Positions 1-14,200 are shown, numbered from the stretch's first letter. The stretch: 64,000 bases of DNA from Rhabdornis inornatus (GCA_013397075.1 VWZS01000638.1:756847-820846), one strand, 5' to 3'. Notes: generated by a model from the letters alone, not told the origin. A program made the numbers and translations.

Positions 1-2028
1 ACAATCACTTATCAGGAAAACTGATTTTTTAAACATAAATGAATTGCTGTTTAAGGATCTTTTTCAATGAACATTTCCAGCTCAATACTTTATCCTCTAG
101 AACAGTGGTGTCTTATGGATGAGAGCAGGCAGATGGGAGGACATATACTCAGTTTCATTCCTGTGTGAAGCAGCATACAACATACATAAATCAGAAAGAA
201 ATAAACAATATAGTTATTACACAGTAGAGAAACATTCCCAGTCTTCCTACTTCAGCTTCAAGGCCCACTTGGATCAGGGATCCAAACACAAAACTATCAG
301 CCAAACAGTGCAGTGTGGGTCTACAGATGGGGTTATTTACCAAAGCACACTGACTAAAGCCCATTTCACTCATTTCCCACACTTCCTTTCTCTGTCATGT
401 TTCTTTTTGCTATTGCAGAACATCTGGAGATTCAAAAAGGAAGAAAACCCTGAAGTTCTGGTTTTGTTCTTCTGTGGGGCCTGAGCTGCATGTTCAGCCT
501 AGCCCAAAAGCTAACAAAAGGAATAGGTGGCATCCATCAAAAGGAAGTCACCCTGGCAGTATATCACACTACACCAACTTACAGGCTCTTTTGCATAACA
601 AATGGCTGCACAGTAGCATTCAATGTGCTTTCTGAATACCAATGAGGAGCATGGAGTACCCTCCTCCAAAGGAGCAAGGTTCCTCATTTGGCACAAAAAG
701 AGTCACAGTCAATGAAGCTGTAGAAACCCTCTGCTTTGAGAGTGCCCCATTTGTCCTGGACACAGCCACCCCACCCTAGAAGTGACAGGAGAGGGGAGGC
801 CCTGCACAAGCACACTGGCTGCAACAGGCACTCTCTTTTGCTGGCTAGCTGGGGACAGAGCAGCCTCTCTATGTTATGAATAGACTAAGACAGCTGGAGC
901 CCACCCAAAGTAAATCCAACATTAGAGAGCAGATAAATGGGAAGGATTTAAATAGTGGTCTCTTAAATTGAGTCAAACTGGTTGTGAACTCAGAGCCCCT
1001 CTGGCACCAGTCCAGTCACCCAGGAAAACCACAAGCTCAAGTTTTTGCCACTGCACAAGTGGTGACCCATTTTGGTCCTCTCCCCTGCACTGTTTTGTGT
1101 TTTTTCTTTTAAAAAAGAAGTTTGATAGTTGCACAGCCCAGAGGACCTTCTCCAGAGCAGATGCACGTACACCTTGAATAGCCCTGTCCTCTAAACAAGA
1201 TTACAATGCTGTGACAGGCACTGCAACCATGCTACCATCTGAGCTGTGCAAGAACCCCCAGACTCCTCCTTCCAGAGCCAAATGCTCCTACCGAGAGATG
1301 ACAGATTCTAAGGACTGCCCGGTATGAGATATCCTTAGAAAACACTCCCTGTTTTATGCTGCCACAATCGTAGTAAGGCCAGGGTATAATAATGGGTATC
1401 TGTTGCTGGTGTGGACTGTTGAAGACAGGGGCTGATGACCTATGTCAGGAACTAGAGAGCTCAAGTGGCCTAAAGCCAGCCCAGTCCTCCACTCCCTGTG
1501 GCAATAAAGCTCAGAAGACTGTCATCACCCCACTGCTTTTGAAAGAGCAGATCTTGTGTGCACACATGGGGTGCATGCTCCTGAAGATTCAGCCCCCTCA
1601 AGGTGCAGATGCTGCACCTCGGGAGTGCTTCTTCCAGATGATGTGGGAAGAAAAGATGTGGCAACTGGGCAGTGGGCCTCACTGACCTGAGAATACGGTG
1701 ATATTTTTAAATCATCATGACTACAAGGCTCTGGGAATTGCAGCAGCATAACAAGCTGTATGAACAGGGCCTGAGCCTCCCATTCTGCATCTTCTCCACA
1801 CATGAACTCCCACACAAAATGATGCTTGCTGGGTATAAAACACCCCTGACTATCTCCTGCATACCGAAGAGATGAGGCAGCGAAGAGCCCCATCACAAAA
1901 TGTGATCTAATCCCTCACGGGCCATGGAACAAAACCTGTTTTGCCCCACAGGTGCCAGCGAGCGCGTCCCTTGGCAGCACCGCGGGGCCGCAGTCGGAAG
2001 CGCCCAGGCTGGGAGCCCTGGCACTCAC
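1..2028 (-). other. HIPK2: HIPK2 intron downstream of the RKSK exon (partial)
   Basis: The donor GTGAGT sits at 2028-2023 and the acceptor lies before position 1. I looked for the next HIPK2 exon on the minus strand and did not find it. The stretch next to the exon (about 1920-2028) shares its high GC and CpG content, which then falls away. No convincing gene or repeat is visible in the rest. Confidence 0.85.
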
Positions 2029-2205
2029 CGTGGAGCCGACTGGTGCTGCTTGCTCTTCCTGGCGGAGGCGGCGGCGGGCGGCTGGCGCATGACGTGAGCG
2101 ACGCCCACGTTGACGGGCTGGGCGGCGGGCAGGGCCACGTGGCTGGCCAGCAGCGTGGGCTGCTGCATGATGGGGTTGTAGTGGCTGCCGTGGGCGTGCG
2201 TGTTC
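2029..2205 (-). CDS. HIPK2: HIPK2 exon: [10 protein letters not shown] ... [10 protein letters not shown], with a nuclear-localisation motif
   Basis: One base, 58 codons and two bases encode human residues about 752-811. The RKSK motif, annotated as a nuclear-localisation signal at human 802-805 (recalled), is intact. The stretch just before it diverges: the human Thr/Ser-rich QQPTSTTSS becomes an Ala/Pro-rich QPPAAASA. Base composition is extreme, with 55 of 58 codons ending in G or C and many CpGs, unlike the upstream exons. The acceptor is cccgctgtgcag|G, and the donor is ca-cg|GTGAGT. The next exon (human NVSTCEV...) is not in the window. Confidence 0.95.
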
Positions 2206-5200
2206 CTGCACAGCGGGGACACAGGCACACGTTGGAAATGCAACCGGCCGCTGCTCAACAGGCTCCTCCTCAGCCTCCCACCACCCTCCACCGAGGTGCC
2301 CTCACCTCCAGGGCCCGTTGGGTTCCCAGCCTACCCAGGATGGAGCGTTTTCCTCAGGGAACTGAAGGAGTGGTGTGGGCACAGCATTCCACTCCAAGGG
2401 CATGGAGCAGAGCTCTCAGACAATGGGGTCACAGGCTGCAGCCCTTCTCCTCCCAGCCCTTCAGCCCTTCTTCCCCCAGACCTCATGCCCCCTCCAGCAC
2501 GTGTGAGTATTTCAGGGCGCCCCCAAGCACCTCCAGTTTACCTCCAGTCTGCCAGCGGCTGGGTGCCTGCCATGGACTCAGGGATGACGGTCGCGTGCTG
2601 GACAGAAGTGTGGGTGGCCACCCCGGTCAGCTGCTGCCAGGCAGGAGGGAGCAGGATCTGCTGAGTGCCACTGGGCCATGCTTGCTGTCAGACAGAGGGA
2701 GAGCAATCCCTTAGCAAAAGGCATCAAGCACTGAACACGAGCGATGGTCCATGCTCAGCTGGGCCCCCAGAAATGGTCACGGTCATACTACACAGCTCTT
2801 ACCACCTTTCAGTCACAGATGACAAACATTGTTAGAAAACCACAGGACAAGCAGGAATAGTTACCGATATAGAGAATGCAAAGGAGGTGGCAAAAAAATC
2901 CTTGCCATAAAAAGCAGCAGCTGTGTTTTAGTTTACTCTGGGAATGGAAGGGATCAAAACTTGTTGGCATTTCAACCCAAACATCAAATTCTTTAGCACC
3001 CTCTAATTTTGACTCTTCAGATTAGCTGGGCACTATGACTCCATTGTTAATTTCCCCTTTCTACAGCCAGCTGACTTTCTCAAGTAATGCACAGCTACAC
3101 ATCGCATGCCTCTCCTCTCCATGTGCTCTCCAACATTTTCCCCCCCTCTTACAGGGGGGAAATCTCTGCCCTATGAGTTCAGCCATCATTCTGCTATGCA
3201 ATCACCCCTCCAGCTGTGCTGCCACAGGCATGACTCAGGTTGTCCTGCTCCAGTGACTCCACACAAGTCAGATTATTGTTTTTTGGATTTGGGAAACTTT
3301 CTTAGCTCTGTGTTGCCCAAATGTGGTTCTTGCAGCTTTTTGCTGCCGGGCTGAGGAACTCAGGGGAACCAGCTACAGCCTGCCTTAGTCCCAACCTGCA
3401 CTACTGTACTGGACCTCTGTTGTGTTATCTCACTACTCTAAGGAGGCTAAATTTGAGGGGAGGCTTCTTCAAGGCATGCATTTATCCTCTTCCCCACCTT
3501 CACACGGATCATGTTAACTGTCCCCATGATTCCCTCCTATCCCCCAGTGACACAAACCCCAAAACAATCCACCTTACAAAAAAAATCTTTTCCCAGTTCT
3601 AAGTTTGGCCATCTTGTAACTTTTTGTATCGATGAGTTACATTAAAAGGCTGCTATAGCGAGGCCTCTTGGCAGCATCTGCAAAGGATGGAGAGTCACAA
3701 GGTTCCTGAGAGCCCTTCATCTAAGGAGCCACAACCACTGACTGGTGATGCTTGGAGCAGGTAAAAGACTGAGGCAAAGGCACAAAAAGATCAGGGAGGA
3801 AAAAAGCCTTCTTCTTATTCTCTTTTCTTTTTTTTACCTCAGCTTTGCTTTAAAAGAGGAGACTGAACTACTGTTGCAGTCAATCCCAGGGGACTACCTG
3901 GATTTACTTGGAGACAAAACTGCTTCCTCCCTTTTCAGGAAGGGAATGGAACAAATCTAAGCTCCTTGTCCGACTGCAGCGCATAAATTTAGATGCAGTG
4001 TCAGGGCCTAGGCACAAATTCCTCACTTATTAGGTCAGGACCACTGAATCATTTAATCTGCAGATAAGACTTGTCTAGGCTGATCCACCAGCACAGTGTG
4101 CTGTGCTCACACGTGGAAGGCTTGTGCTGGCAGCTGCAGCCTGTTCCCAGTTAGAGCATTACTATGAAATTTTGCTGGAGTGGTGGAGCAGTGCTCTGGC
4201 TTTTGTCCCCTGGACTGACCAAGCTCATACTCTGGATATAGAGCAGGAACAACTAATGGAATAGTTGTTTTGAAAGCCAGTGGCAGGACCTCTGTAGGAA
4301 GTGTTGTTGGGAAGGAGTTAAAAGGAGAGACAATCAAGTATCCAGGGTGTTATTCAAGGGCAGGGGACACTTCTGGGTCACACCGTGGAAGCCTGCTGGA
4401 AAACTGTACAGCTTTGCCTCTTTTGAGATCTGAAGCTGCAGTGAGCTATTAGTAAAGACAGGATCAGCCTCCTTTCACTGGTCTTTGTGCATGCAATATG
4501 TGGGCCATACTTGCTCGAGAGGATGAAAAGAGACCCAGAGAAGTTACAAACACGTTACTTTAGCCATGACCCTGCATCTTGCAGGCTGCTTGCTCTGCTC
4601 AGCACTGCCTCACTCCATGCCACAGGCTGTAGATACACAGCTGCCAGACATGATGCTCAAGCTCTGTCAGTGCCTCTTGCCTTGTATCCCTCTGTCCCTC
4701 ATTTGGGACAGCTGGTCTTGTACAAAATGCACAGGGAGAACTGGATGCCAGCTGCACTGGGATGCAGTAAGGCTTCACCAGCCACAGGCATCCTGAGGAG
4801 TGAAAACACAGAAACCTGTGCCATGTACTGGGCAGGGGAGAAAGCCTGATGGCACTACAAAGTTCTGGGAGCACGAGCAGCAGTACCATGCCTGATCAGT
4901 GGGACAAATAAAGCAGGGGACAGATAGAAGTGGGCTCTGGAGGCGCTGCACTCTCTGTTGGGGCCAGTCCCTCTCACAGTTGCAGCAGTGGCAGGGCCCA
5001 GGCTGAAGAGCATTAGATAAGCAGCTGTGCATGAGAGGAACAGCTCTGCTGGGAGAGAGACACGCAGCCGCCGAGATCAGATGTGACTACAATGCATCAC
5101 AAAGAAGCTGTGTTTTTCCATTCAGGAAACTGGAATTGGGTACAGATTTGTTTATCAGACCAGCTGCTCAGCCCAAACCAAGCGAAGCCCACGGACACCA

Positions 5201-8200
5201 GATGCCACCGGCATCAATCAGAGCGCCCTGCCATCAGAGACAGCTCACATTTCTCATCGCAGGAGACAAACAGGCACAGCAACAGGCACATCTCCTCTCC
5301 TTTATTACATCAAAATTAAAAATCTATGCAAGTGAGGAGTGTTTCTCAGAAACAGCCAGAATTCCCCTTTGGCAGTGACAGCGAATGAAATGTCAGTAGA
5401 ACGTATGAAAGTGGGAGCCCATGAAACGGGTGTTCATGTGGCAGAGGCAGCACTGAAACTGGTAACCTGTGGGCAAGAGAGTGCTCAGGAAGAGCTTTAC
5501 TACAAAATATTCCTCACTTGCATAGAGCCCAACAAGGCCACCACAAGAAGAAAGGAGGAGCAGGGGGTACTGAGATCTTTCAGGATCTTGCTGTCTTTGA
5601 GATGTTACAGATCCAACCCTCACCCCTTCAGGCCCCAAAGGACAGGACACCACAGGAAGCCTGGCAGAATGGTGGGGCCATGTAAAGCTCTGTGGCCTCC
5701 TTCACTTGCTGCCTTGGCTGACTTCTTGCACAAGCAAGAGGTGCCAGCCACTGAGCCTGCATAGACTGCTCCTTGCTTTGCCATGGCTTTTGTTTCCCTG
5801 CCTCTTAGGCTCTCCTTTTCTACCCAACAAGGGAGGTGGCCCTGTTGTCTGGTGTTTCAGACAGCTCTCTGACAAAGGCTGTGCTATTGGGAAGGGGCAG
5901 GGCATGCTAGCTGATGGAAATCACACAGGCTGCAAGTTGCATTTTGATCTGTCTTCACCAGATAAGTGTGACTGGCAAAGGAAGGCAAGAGCACAACAGT
6001 CTTACCCCAGTAGTGCAACACAAAGGTGTAAACCCTGCAGTCTGCTGGTACCTGACTGTATATGAATGTGCTGGCATGGCAGATCAAACAAGCCTGAGAC
6101 AGAGACATGCCTTTGTAACTTTGTAAGTTGGCCATCTTTTCCAGCTTGCACAACTTAGTTTTAAGTATCCCAGGTGTTTTTTTTTTCCCCGTCTGTTATC
6201 AGCAGAGGTACCATGGTGCCAGCTCAAAAAGAGTTGAGACAGATTCACTGAAGCTAGCCCAAGAAGGAATTACCTTCTCCTCTGGTTTGAGGAGCTGGGG
6301 TACCCCTTGAGGATGTGCATGTAATCAGTAATATCCATTCCTGTTTGTTTTCAGGTTTTTTTTGAGGAACAATGCTTTTCCTGTGAGAATATTTCAGACA
6401 AATGTGCCAATAAGAACTGTTGACAAGGAGAGCTCCTTGAGTGTGGGGCCCTTGCCTCTGCCTCCTACATCTCTCTCACACCTCAAGAGCAGAGGTGCTC
6501 ATAAAACAGAATGGTAAAAACTTAAAGCTTGAAATGTATTTATCAGCAGCATGCAATTCACCAGTGTAACTCCTGGCTGCAACTACCCCCAAGATTTCAA
6601 GTTCAGGATGATGCAGGCTTCTCAGCAGAAGTTAGACACTGCTTTCCCTGAGGTTTTCCCACTGATTTCAGCAGAAAAGCAGAAAGAAAAAGGGTTTTTC
6701 TAGTGGCTTTTGCAACTCTGACATAGTCTTTCAGCTGAACACTGAGCTGGGGGAGATTTTGACATTTCAAAGAAAGCTGTAGACCCATATACAGTTGCCC
6801 AAGTATCGAACTGCACCACAGAAGGCCCTCAGATAAAGCTTCTCTCTTCAGGCCCCAAGAGCTAAACAACACAGTAAATACCTGCTGAGCTCAGTGCCTT
6901 TAGAATTCCTTACCTGTGCGAGGAGTCCTGGCTGGATCTGAAGAGGCTGGGCCCCAGGAGCCTGAGTGACAATGGGAACGGCGTTCTCCATCCGAACCGA
7001 GTACCCAGCGTGCTTCGAAGGGGAGGCTTGTAACCCTGTTCCATAGCATAGAAGGTACAGCATAAGCCACCAGCAGCATTGCCAGAAACAGGGGCCTGCT
7101 CTCAGAGGAGCCTAAAGGCACTCACTGATGTCCACTTAAATTGCAATGTTCAGTCCCTTGAATAATCAGCTGTCAGAGTGCCACATGTTCTACCCTGGCC
7201 CAAAGATGTCAAATGTTCACAAACATGGTATGTGTATAGGGTGCAGAAAAGACATTTCCAAGGGCACTAAGGGATTTGCTGTTTTGTATTTTTAGGGTAC
7301 CTCAAGCTCATGGGAAGTATTGCAATACAATGCGCACAGGCAGAAAAGGGAAAGAGGGGAGTGAATGGCTTCCCTTCCCCATATTCTCTGGTTTAACAAC
7401 AAGAAATGGTCTTTGTCAGTCAAAACCCATTGCTATATGAGAATGCTCTCTTTACACCCAAGTGGGACAGCAATCCAGAACTCCATATTCCCTCAGCCTT
7501 GATGGGGACAGGTGATTTTCTCTAGCATAGTTTCTTGGGACTCATATTTAAAAGGCCCTAGCACACCCCAAACTCCAACCACTACTGACATTAGCCTAAC
7601 TGAGCTGGAGGAAGCTTCCCTCTCCAGCACCTCAGTGCATGGCACAGCCTGTGCTGCCTCCTCTACTTTGGCACCTTTTCCAAAGTAAGCTGAAGATGGT
7701 CGCTTACATACTCCACTTCTGAAGTCAAACCCTTGAGATGCATTTTAACTACGCAGAAGAGGTCTAGCTAAACTTCTCTAGTTCAAAAGAGCTTTGATAA
7801 TCTTGCAGAACATTTAACAAGTGCCTGGAGACTAATGCACAGACAAGCTTGTAGAAATGAAAAGCAGAACTTGCACCAGCTGAACTGAGGTCTATTTAGA
7901 CCACTTCCTACAGATACTGGGATAGTTTTCCTGGATTACTACAGCATGTAGAGTTAACAGAAGGACAAGTGGTTAACACTGAGCATCTGCCAAACTGTCT
8001 GACAGTAGTACCTACAACTAGTATATATAGGCAGAGCTGTTTGCAGCAGGGCTGTAGCTGAGGCAATTGTCCTCGTAAATGGCCATGAGCATCTGTTATG
8101 GGGGAGAACCCTTGTCTCCAGAGCACCACACTCCCTGCTGCATTACCCTCCCGAATTCCCCTTTTAGCAATTGAGTCACTGAAAAGTGGCAGTATGACCC

Positions 8201-11200
8201 ATTACACATGTACTGATTTACTGGTATTGTGTGGTAAAGCTTTCAAGTTTACCAAAGTATGGCAGAAGAGCCTTAAACTTGGTTCAAGGCAAAGAATGAC
8301 AAGTACCACACATTCTCCTCCCTCAGCCCCTACCTAGTATCAGCTGCCTCCAACTCAGGATGTTAGAGGTGCCTGCAAGATCCTCTGCCAATGCAAACAC
8401 TTCCATCTGCACCAACCTCACTGCTCTGATTTACCAGGCCAGCCCTTTTTTCTGCCATATGACCTGCACTGAGGAAACTAATTTCCAACAAGAGCTGGAA
8501 GAAGCAGCAGGCCAAGACCTGGTGAGGCTGTCACTTACCTTGGAAGCCTGGTGGGCAGACGATGAGGGCTTGCTGTAAGGGGTCTGGCCGGGCACAGATC
8601 TGCGCTGTTCCCGTCTGCAGGGGCATGCTCCGCTGGGCCACCGCAGCCATGGACGCCGCTGAGGGCTGGTAGAGTGCAGATTGGTAATTTAGTATGGAGA
8701 CCTCGGGGTTGGCTAAGGAAATAGTGGCACTGGAGGAGGTGGGAGCCAGGTTGGTGGTCTAAAGGAATGACGGGAATTAAAACAAAAAACAAACAAAAAA
8801 TGAGGGAGATGGGTACGCTGGAAGAAGCAAAATCCAAAAAATAATAAAGTAAAATAGCGTAAGATAAAATAAAAACCAAACCAAAACAGCAGACAAGGGG
8901 TAGAACAGGACACTGAGGAGTAAAGAGACAAGGGCAGCGCTGGGGTAAGGATCACAATCTGTCAATCAGTGCTGTACCATGCCATGGGACCTCCAGCCAC
9001 ACGGTGCTGCTTGTACTGCTCAGAGACACAGCACACTCCCTACAGCACAACTGCAGCCCCAGTTCTCACCCAATGCTCTGATTTGCAGCATGATGAAGAT
9101 GGGCTCAGAAAATGTTGCAAAACATTGTGCAAAACACAAACCACATTGTTCACTCATCATGTACATAGCTCTAGAAGCTGCTCACATTTCTTAGGTAAAA
9201 CAGACTCAGCACCTCCGTGCCCTGCGAAATCTCATCCTGAGAGGGAAAATCGATTCTGGCCTTTCCTCTTAGATACCTTGTATCTAAGATGGCACATGTC
9301 CCTTGAATTATGTTTGGAATTTGAAGTAATCAGAAGGCATAACAGGAGGCAATGCTAATACTTGCAAAGTCCAACTTCACTTGAACTGTCTTTAAAATTT
9401 CTTAGAGCAGAAACTCCAGTAGGGAATGTTTCAAAGCCAAAAAAATCAGCTCAGAGTTCTGCAAAAATCTAGAAACCTGAAGACTTTTTTTTTTAGTTTG
9501 TACTGAGTCTAACAGTTGCAGGCAACTAACCAGTTCTAAATATATGTTCTTAGCATGCATACCTAGGGAGCCAGACAAAGCCCATCCTTCCTCTCTGTCC
9601 AAACATGCCAGCAACACTGCTTGGAGATAGGTCAGACAACACTTTTTCATGGTGAATGTATGAACCCAAGAGGAGGCTTCGATCAAGGTGCAGGAGAGTG
9701 CAGACTAAGCATTTTGTACTGCCCTGGTTGCCACTAGACCTATGCTGCACTGCCACAGCCACAGCCACGCAGGATGTGACAATAAAACTTTTCTTCCTTC
9801 TCCTCATCCCCTCTCGGTGCAGAGGCTGTGAAGTGCAATCTGCTCTCCTGTGCAACACACTGAGCAGCAACCACAGCAGCTCCCACACTCGTAATCTCAG
9901 AAGCCATAACTGGAAGGAGGCAATGCCCAGATATTTTGCAGAGACAGGAAACAAAAGAAAGCCAAGACGAGCGGTATGTTGAAAAGAATTGTGAAAGGCT
10001 TAGAGCTTGTTCAAATTAAAATACTCTTCCTGGAAATATTTCTACCAATGTTCTTCTAGGAACATTGGGCATACTGGTTCTGCTCAGAACACACACCCCT
10101 TAAGAGAATTCAGAAATGACCATGGATCTCCCTAGCCAACAACTGATCTTAATGTCAAATGAAATGCGAGGAAATGAAAGCAAGTCTGCCTTTCCTACAA
10201 GCAACTCTGGTACAAACAGTGTCTCTGCCCTGCAGCTGGAGCCTAGGGGAGCATGTAGCATGCATTTCTTCAGTCAGCATCTCAGAAACAGCCTAGAAAG
10301 GGAACTGGTGTTTGTAACTAATACCCTCTCACACCAAGTCGTGACCTATGTCCATCTGTGCCTGCCTGAATTGTTTCAAAAGACCTTCTGTGATCACATG
10401 TATCAAGACCTGAGTCAAGAAGCCTGGTTTTCTCACTGACACGGGAGCATCCTGCACATCTGCACAGACTCCTTTAGCTCCCTGGCTTTCCAAACACCAT
10501 TTCCGCAATGCCACCTGCAATCTCTAGAGTGAATCTTGAGCAGCCTGTTCCCAAAAGGCTTCAAAGGCAGCAGCTATTTCTTGAGTTTCAGTCTCCTACA
10601 GTGCTCTCTCTGGAGAGTTTCCTTTCACTGCTGTAATACAGTACCACAGCAAACAACTTAGCCTGGTAGTCACATAAAATTTGTTAACACAGCACCCCCC
10701 AACACTGGGGCAAGTAAAACTAATAAAAAGCATGATTATAAAGCCAGCGTCCACCAAACTAGAGTGCAATGTGTTTGCAGTGGGGGCACATGCACATGGT
10801 CCCCACATCAACTGTGGCCCCTGGAGTAAAAGCAATGAGAGATAAGAATAAACATTATTGCTAAAGTCTTCTTTCCCCTTGATCAGTTACAGTGCTGTGT
10901 CTGTTACAGAGGGTTTAAATTCATTTTACTTCAATGCCAAATTGAAGAAGAGCTGTAAGATCACAAATACTTCTGCCTGACCCAGGGAGTGAAGTACTGC
11001 TTGCTGCATTAAGGGACTAATGAGCTTTTCCCCATAGCAACTTCCCAAGTAAGCAGGATTTATCACCCCAACAACAACATAAACAACGAGGGCAACATTT
11101 CACCATCACACAAATGTCACAAGATTACTGCTTGCCTGAAGAAAACAGAATGAGGAAAAGAGCAGAGGAAGGAGAGTGAAAAGGCACCATCTCTTGGCAG

Positions 11201-14200
11201 GCATGTTAAATGGGATACTACTCTGCTTTTCATCTTCTAGGCCCTCCTGACATAAATGTTTCAAGCACTGGCTGCTTGTGATTGATGCCCTCACCTGGTT
11301 GTGGACTGTGTTCAGCTGGTTGTTAAAAGTCATGGTCAGGTTGGTCGATGTACTTGGGGCTACGTGGGTGATGAATGGCGTCTTGCTCTGGTTCACCGTG
11401 TCGTACATATTCACCCGCCGCTTGCAAATCTCCATGTTCTGGAAGCAGGACTTGACACTGCACAGGGAGAGGGGGACAAGGAAGGCAGAGAAAATCAACC
11501 AAGCGACTCACACAGGTAACAGTTCATCACAGTGGCCCTGCAATAGGTCTCCGTGGCAGGCTTAGCACTTTCTAGGCTCTTAAAGCCCTTTGCTATTTCA
11601 TGCAGATCTCTCTTAAATGGTGAGAGTCAGATTAACCCTGTACTGAAGAAGGCCAAGATGAGAGCAGCTGCCCTGGGACTCCTGGGTAGTCCCACAGGTC
11701 TCTGCACTGCAATACATGTCACAAAAGCAAGCAGATTGGTTGCTCTTTAGGGGACAGGGCAAGAAATACAAAGTGGCTAAATTAAAAGACTGAAAGAGAC
11801 TGAGAGAAAGAAAGATACTGCTTTTTTCCTGATGATAGAACCTGAGAGGAAAAGAAAACTCATGCTTTTTGCCTCAGTGTAAGCATAAAGATAGTTTTAC
11901 ACGTCTTTTGTGAGGAAGAATTTTACTGTTCTTGATCACCAAGACCCCTAAAAAAGTCATTTTTGTTCCTTTTAAGTAGTTGTTCATTGAGAGCTGAGTC
12001 CAGCTAAGCAGTTAAAACATCGCCCCTGTCTGGCTAAATACTTGTGCAGATGCTTATCTTGAAGCATGACATCTCCTCTTGCAGTCAATGGGACAATTCA
12101 TATCAGAAAGTTATTCCAAAGCAAATTCCTCAATGCCCTGAGGGATCTGGTTCTGAGGTTATCTCACACTGACAACTGGCTCTCTGGGGGAATGATTACA
12201 GCTTCCTCCTCTACACTGACTTTCCCTTAAGTGTTATTGATATAGCAATGGAAATTTTGAGAAGTATCCTATTTTGTGCCCCAGTAAAGGAGATTAAATA
12301 TTCTCTACATTGTAGAGCACAAGTAGGCATCTGGTAGATGAGACTGTCCATATTTTATTAATTAGAATACCAAAGCATACAGAGGCTAAGACAACAACAC
12401 AGTGAACCTGGGCAACATTGTATTTTAGTACAATCTCACTTTTTGACATTTGAAAACCAGTACAGGTTTTCCACAATTCTTCCACAATAACTGTTTTCAC
12501 AAATGTGACCTCGGAGTATGAAACACAACCTCAGAAAGTATAAAGGCATTTATTTTATTTCCATTATGCCAACATGGAGAAAGAGAAATTCCGAGCAGTG
12601 AAAAGCAGCTGTATGCTGACCATTTCGTAACGATCTAAGCTGTTGCAGGTAGGGGGTATATCCTGGTATCAAAGAAACTGTTTTAAAGAAACAAAGTGTC
12701 TCTTCAAAAGGAATAACCTTATAGGATCCCTACGGTTGACGAAGACGACCTAGGTCTTTTTATCCCTGTCTTGTCTCTTACTCAAATGGTCACCTCTCTT
12801 TTCCTACAAGTAATCTCTTGGTGACTGGATCTGCGCCATAAACATCTGCAGATAAGCCAGGCTCAGGACACTGTGCACAGCTGCCCATTCACTTCCAGAA
12901 TTATACCTGCTGGTCACAGAACATCCAGCAAAATCAAACACTTATCAAATAAATACAGAAGGCTATTGGGTCACTTCTTTTCAGCCAAGTGTGGATGTAA
13001 TTTTCCCTACACAAAGAAAAAAGCACTGGTAAGAGTATAGGTTCTGTATATAGTGAATAACGTGTGTTACCAAATGGTTTTATGTAACCAGGTGTAAGGT
13101 GTAAGCTCTACAAATGCAATACCATGTTCTCTGGCTTTACTTTAAAAAAAGGTGGGGGGAAAAACCCAGCAGGGGCAAAGCAAAATAGACAGAAAGTCTG
13201 AGGAGTGCTCAGCAATTTAAGAACCAGGAAGTTAAATATGTGAAATGGGAAGCGAAGCTCACTTTGCTGTCTGCTTGTAAGAAAGCAGAACAGCCCCTCT
13301 TGTGCTGCTCAAACTTGCAGCCTCTCTGAAACGTGCCACAGCAGAGGTTCTTTCCAGAAGCTACAGCTTCCACATATTCCCATTTTTTCTGCTGCCCAAT
13401 TTATTTCCAAGAGAGATTATAGCTCTCTGCATCTTTCAAAGCTTTGAAGTTTCTATTCTCCAAACCACAAGTAATCACAGACAAAAGTTCCATCCACTTG
13501 CCATGCTGTTTACAGTTTACTGCTCTCTTTGCCAGCCTTTTCCAGCGTGGAGGGGCTTGCGGGGTTACACACCCAGCTGCACACATTTAGTATTCAGAGA
13601 CGTGATGCTGAATTCTTTATTTGGCTAAAATTCTCACTGCTATTGGCCCCAGTGATATTTTCAATCTTTCTGGGGCTTTGCCTGAGCAGCCACAAGTGAG
13701 CACTTCAAAAATGAAGATGTGGTTATGGACTGTTGCGTTAGTGGAAAGATTTCTGACGGCAATGCATTAGGTCACAAATCTCTCCTATCTTACACAATCA
13801 GTTGTTGCACAGTCAGAAGGACTGTTGCAAATTAAAAGACTTTTGTCTATGATGCTCACTCAGTATTTTTGTTGTCATATTTTATTCATGAATGTTTTTT
13901 ATATGAAACTACTTTCTTCCTGTTTAGCACAATCAACCCCCATCTTGTTTTCATTTATCACTTACTATCTATTTATAGGTAACAATGCTCAAAGATGGCT
14001 GTGCAGGCTAAGTCTGGGTCTACACAGATCATGCACCCACTACCTTCTGGTAAGCAGATGCTCTTATCTTGTAATAAATGTAACAAAAAGGCAGCTACAG
14101 CTCCTTCAAAAGGAGAAAGCTACTTTAAACAAACTCAAAATACTGCAGCCACCCATATAGGCAGGGGAGCTGACACAGTTACCTGTTGCTCTGCAGTACA

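Noticed and set aside
1..1900. Search for the next HIPK2 exon (human NVSTCEVSSS... VKENTPPR)
   Set aside because: No minus-strand frame here encodes it, so it lies outside the window.
1941..2714. 257-codon open frame on the plus strand across two HIPK2 exons and the short intron
   Set aside because: It is exactly antisense to conserved HIPK2 exons in very GC-rich DNA with few chance stops. The protein is low-complexity Arg/Pro/Gly-rich with no known domain.
8729..8731. Another AG (cctcctccag|T) inside the alternatively spliced HIPK2 exon
   Set aside because: It follows a good pyrimidine tract, but splicing there would put the exon out of frame with the upstream phase-0 exon.
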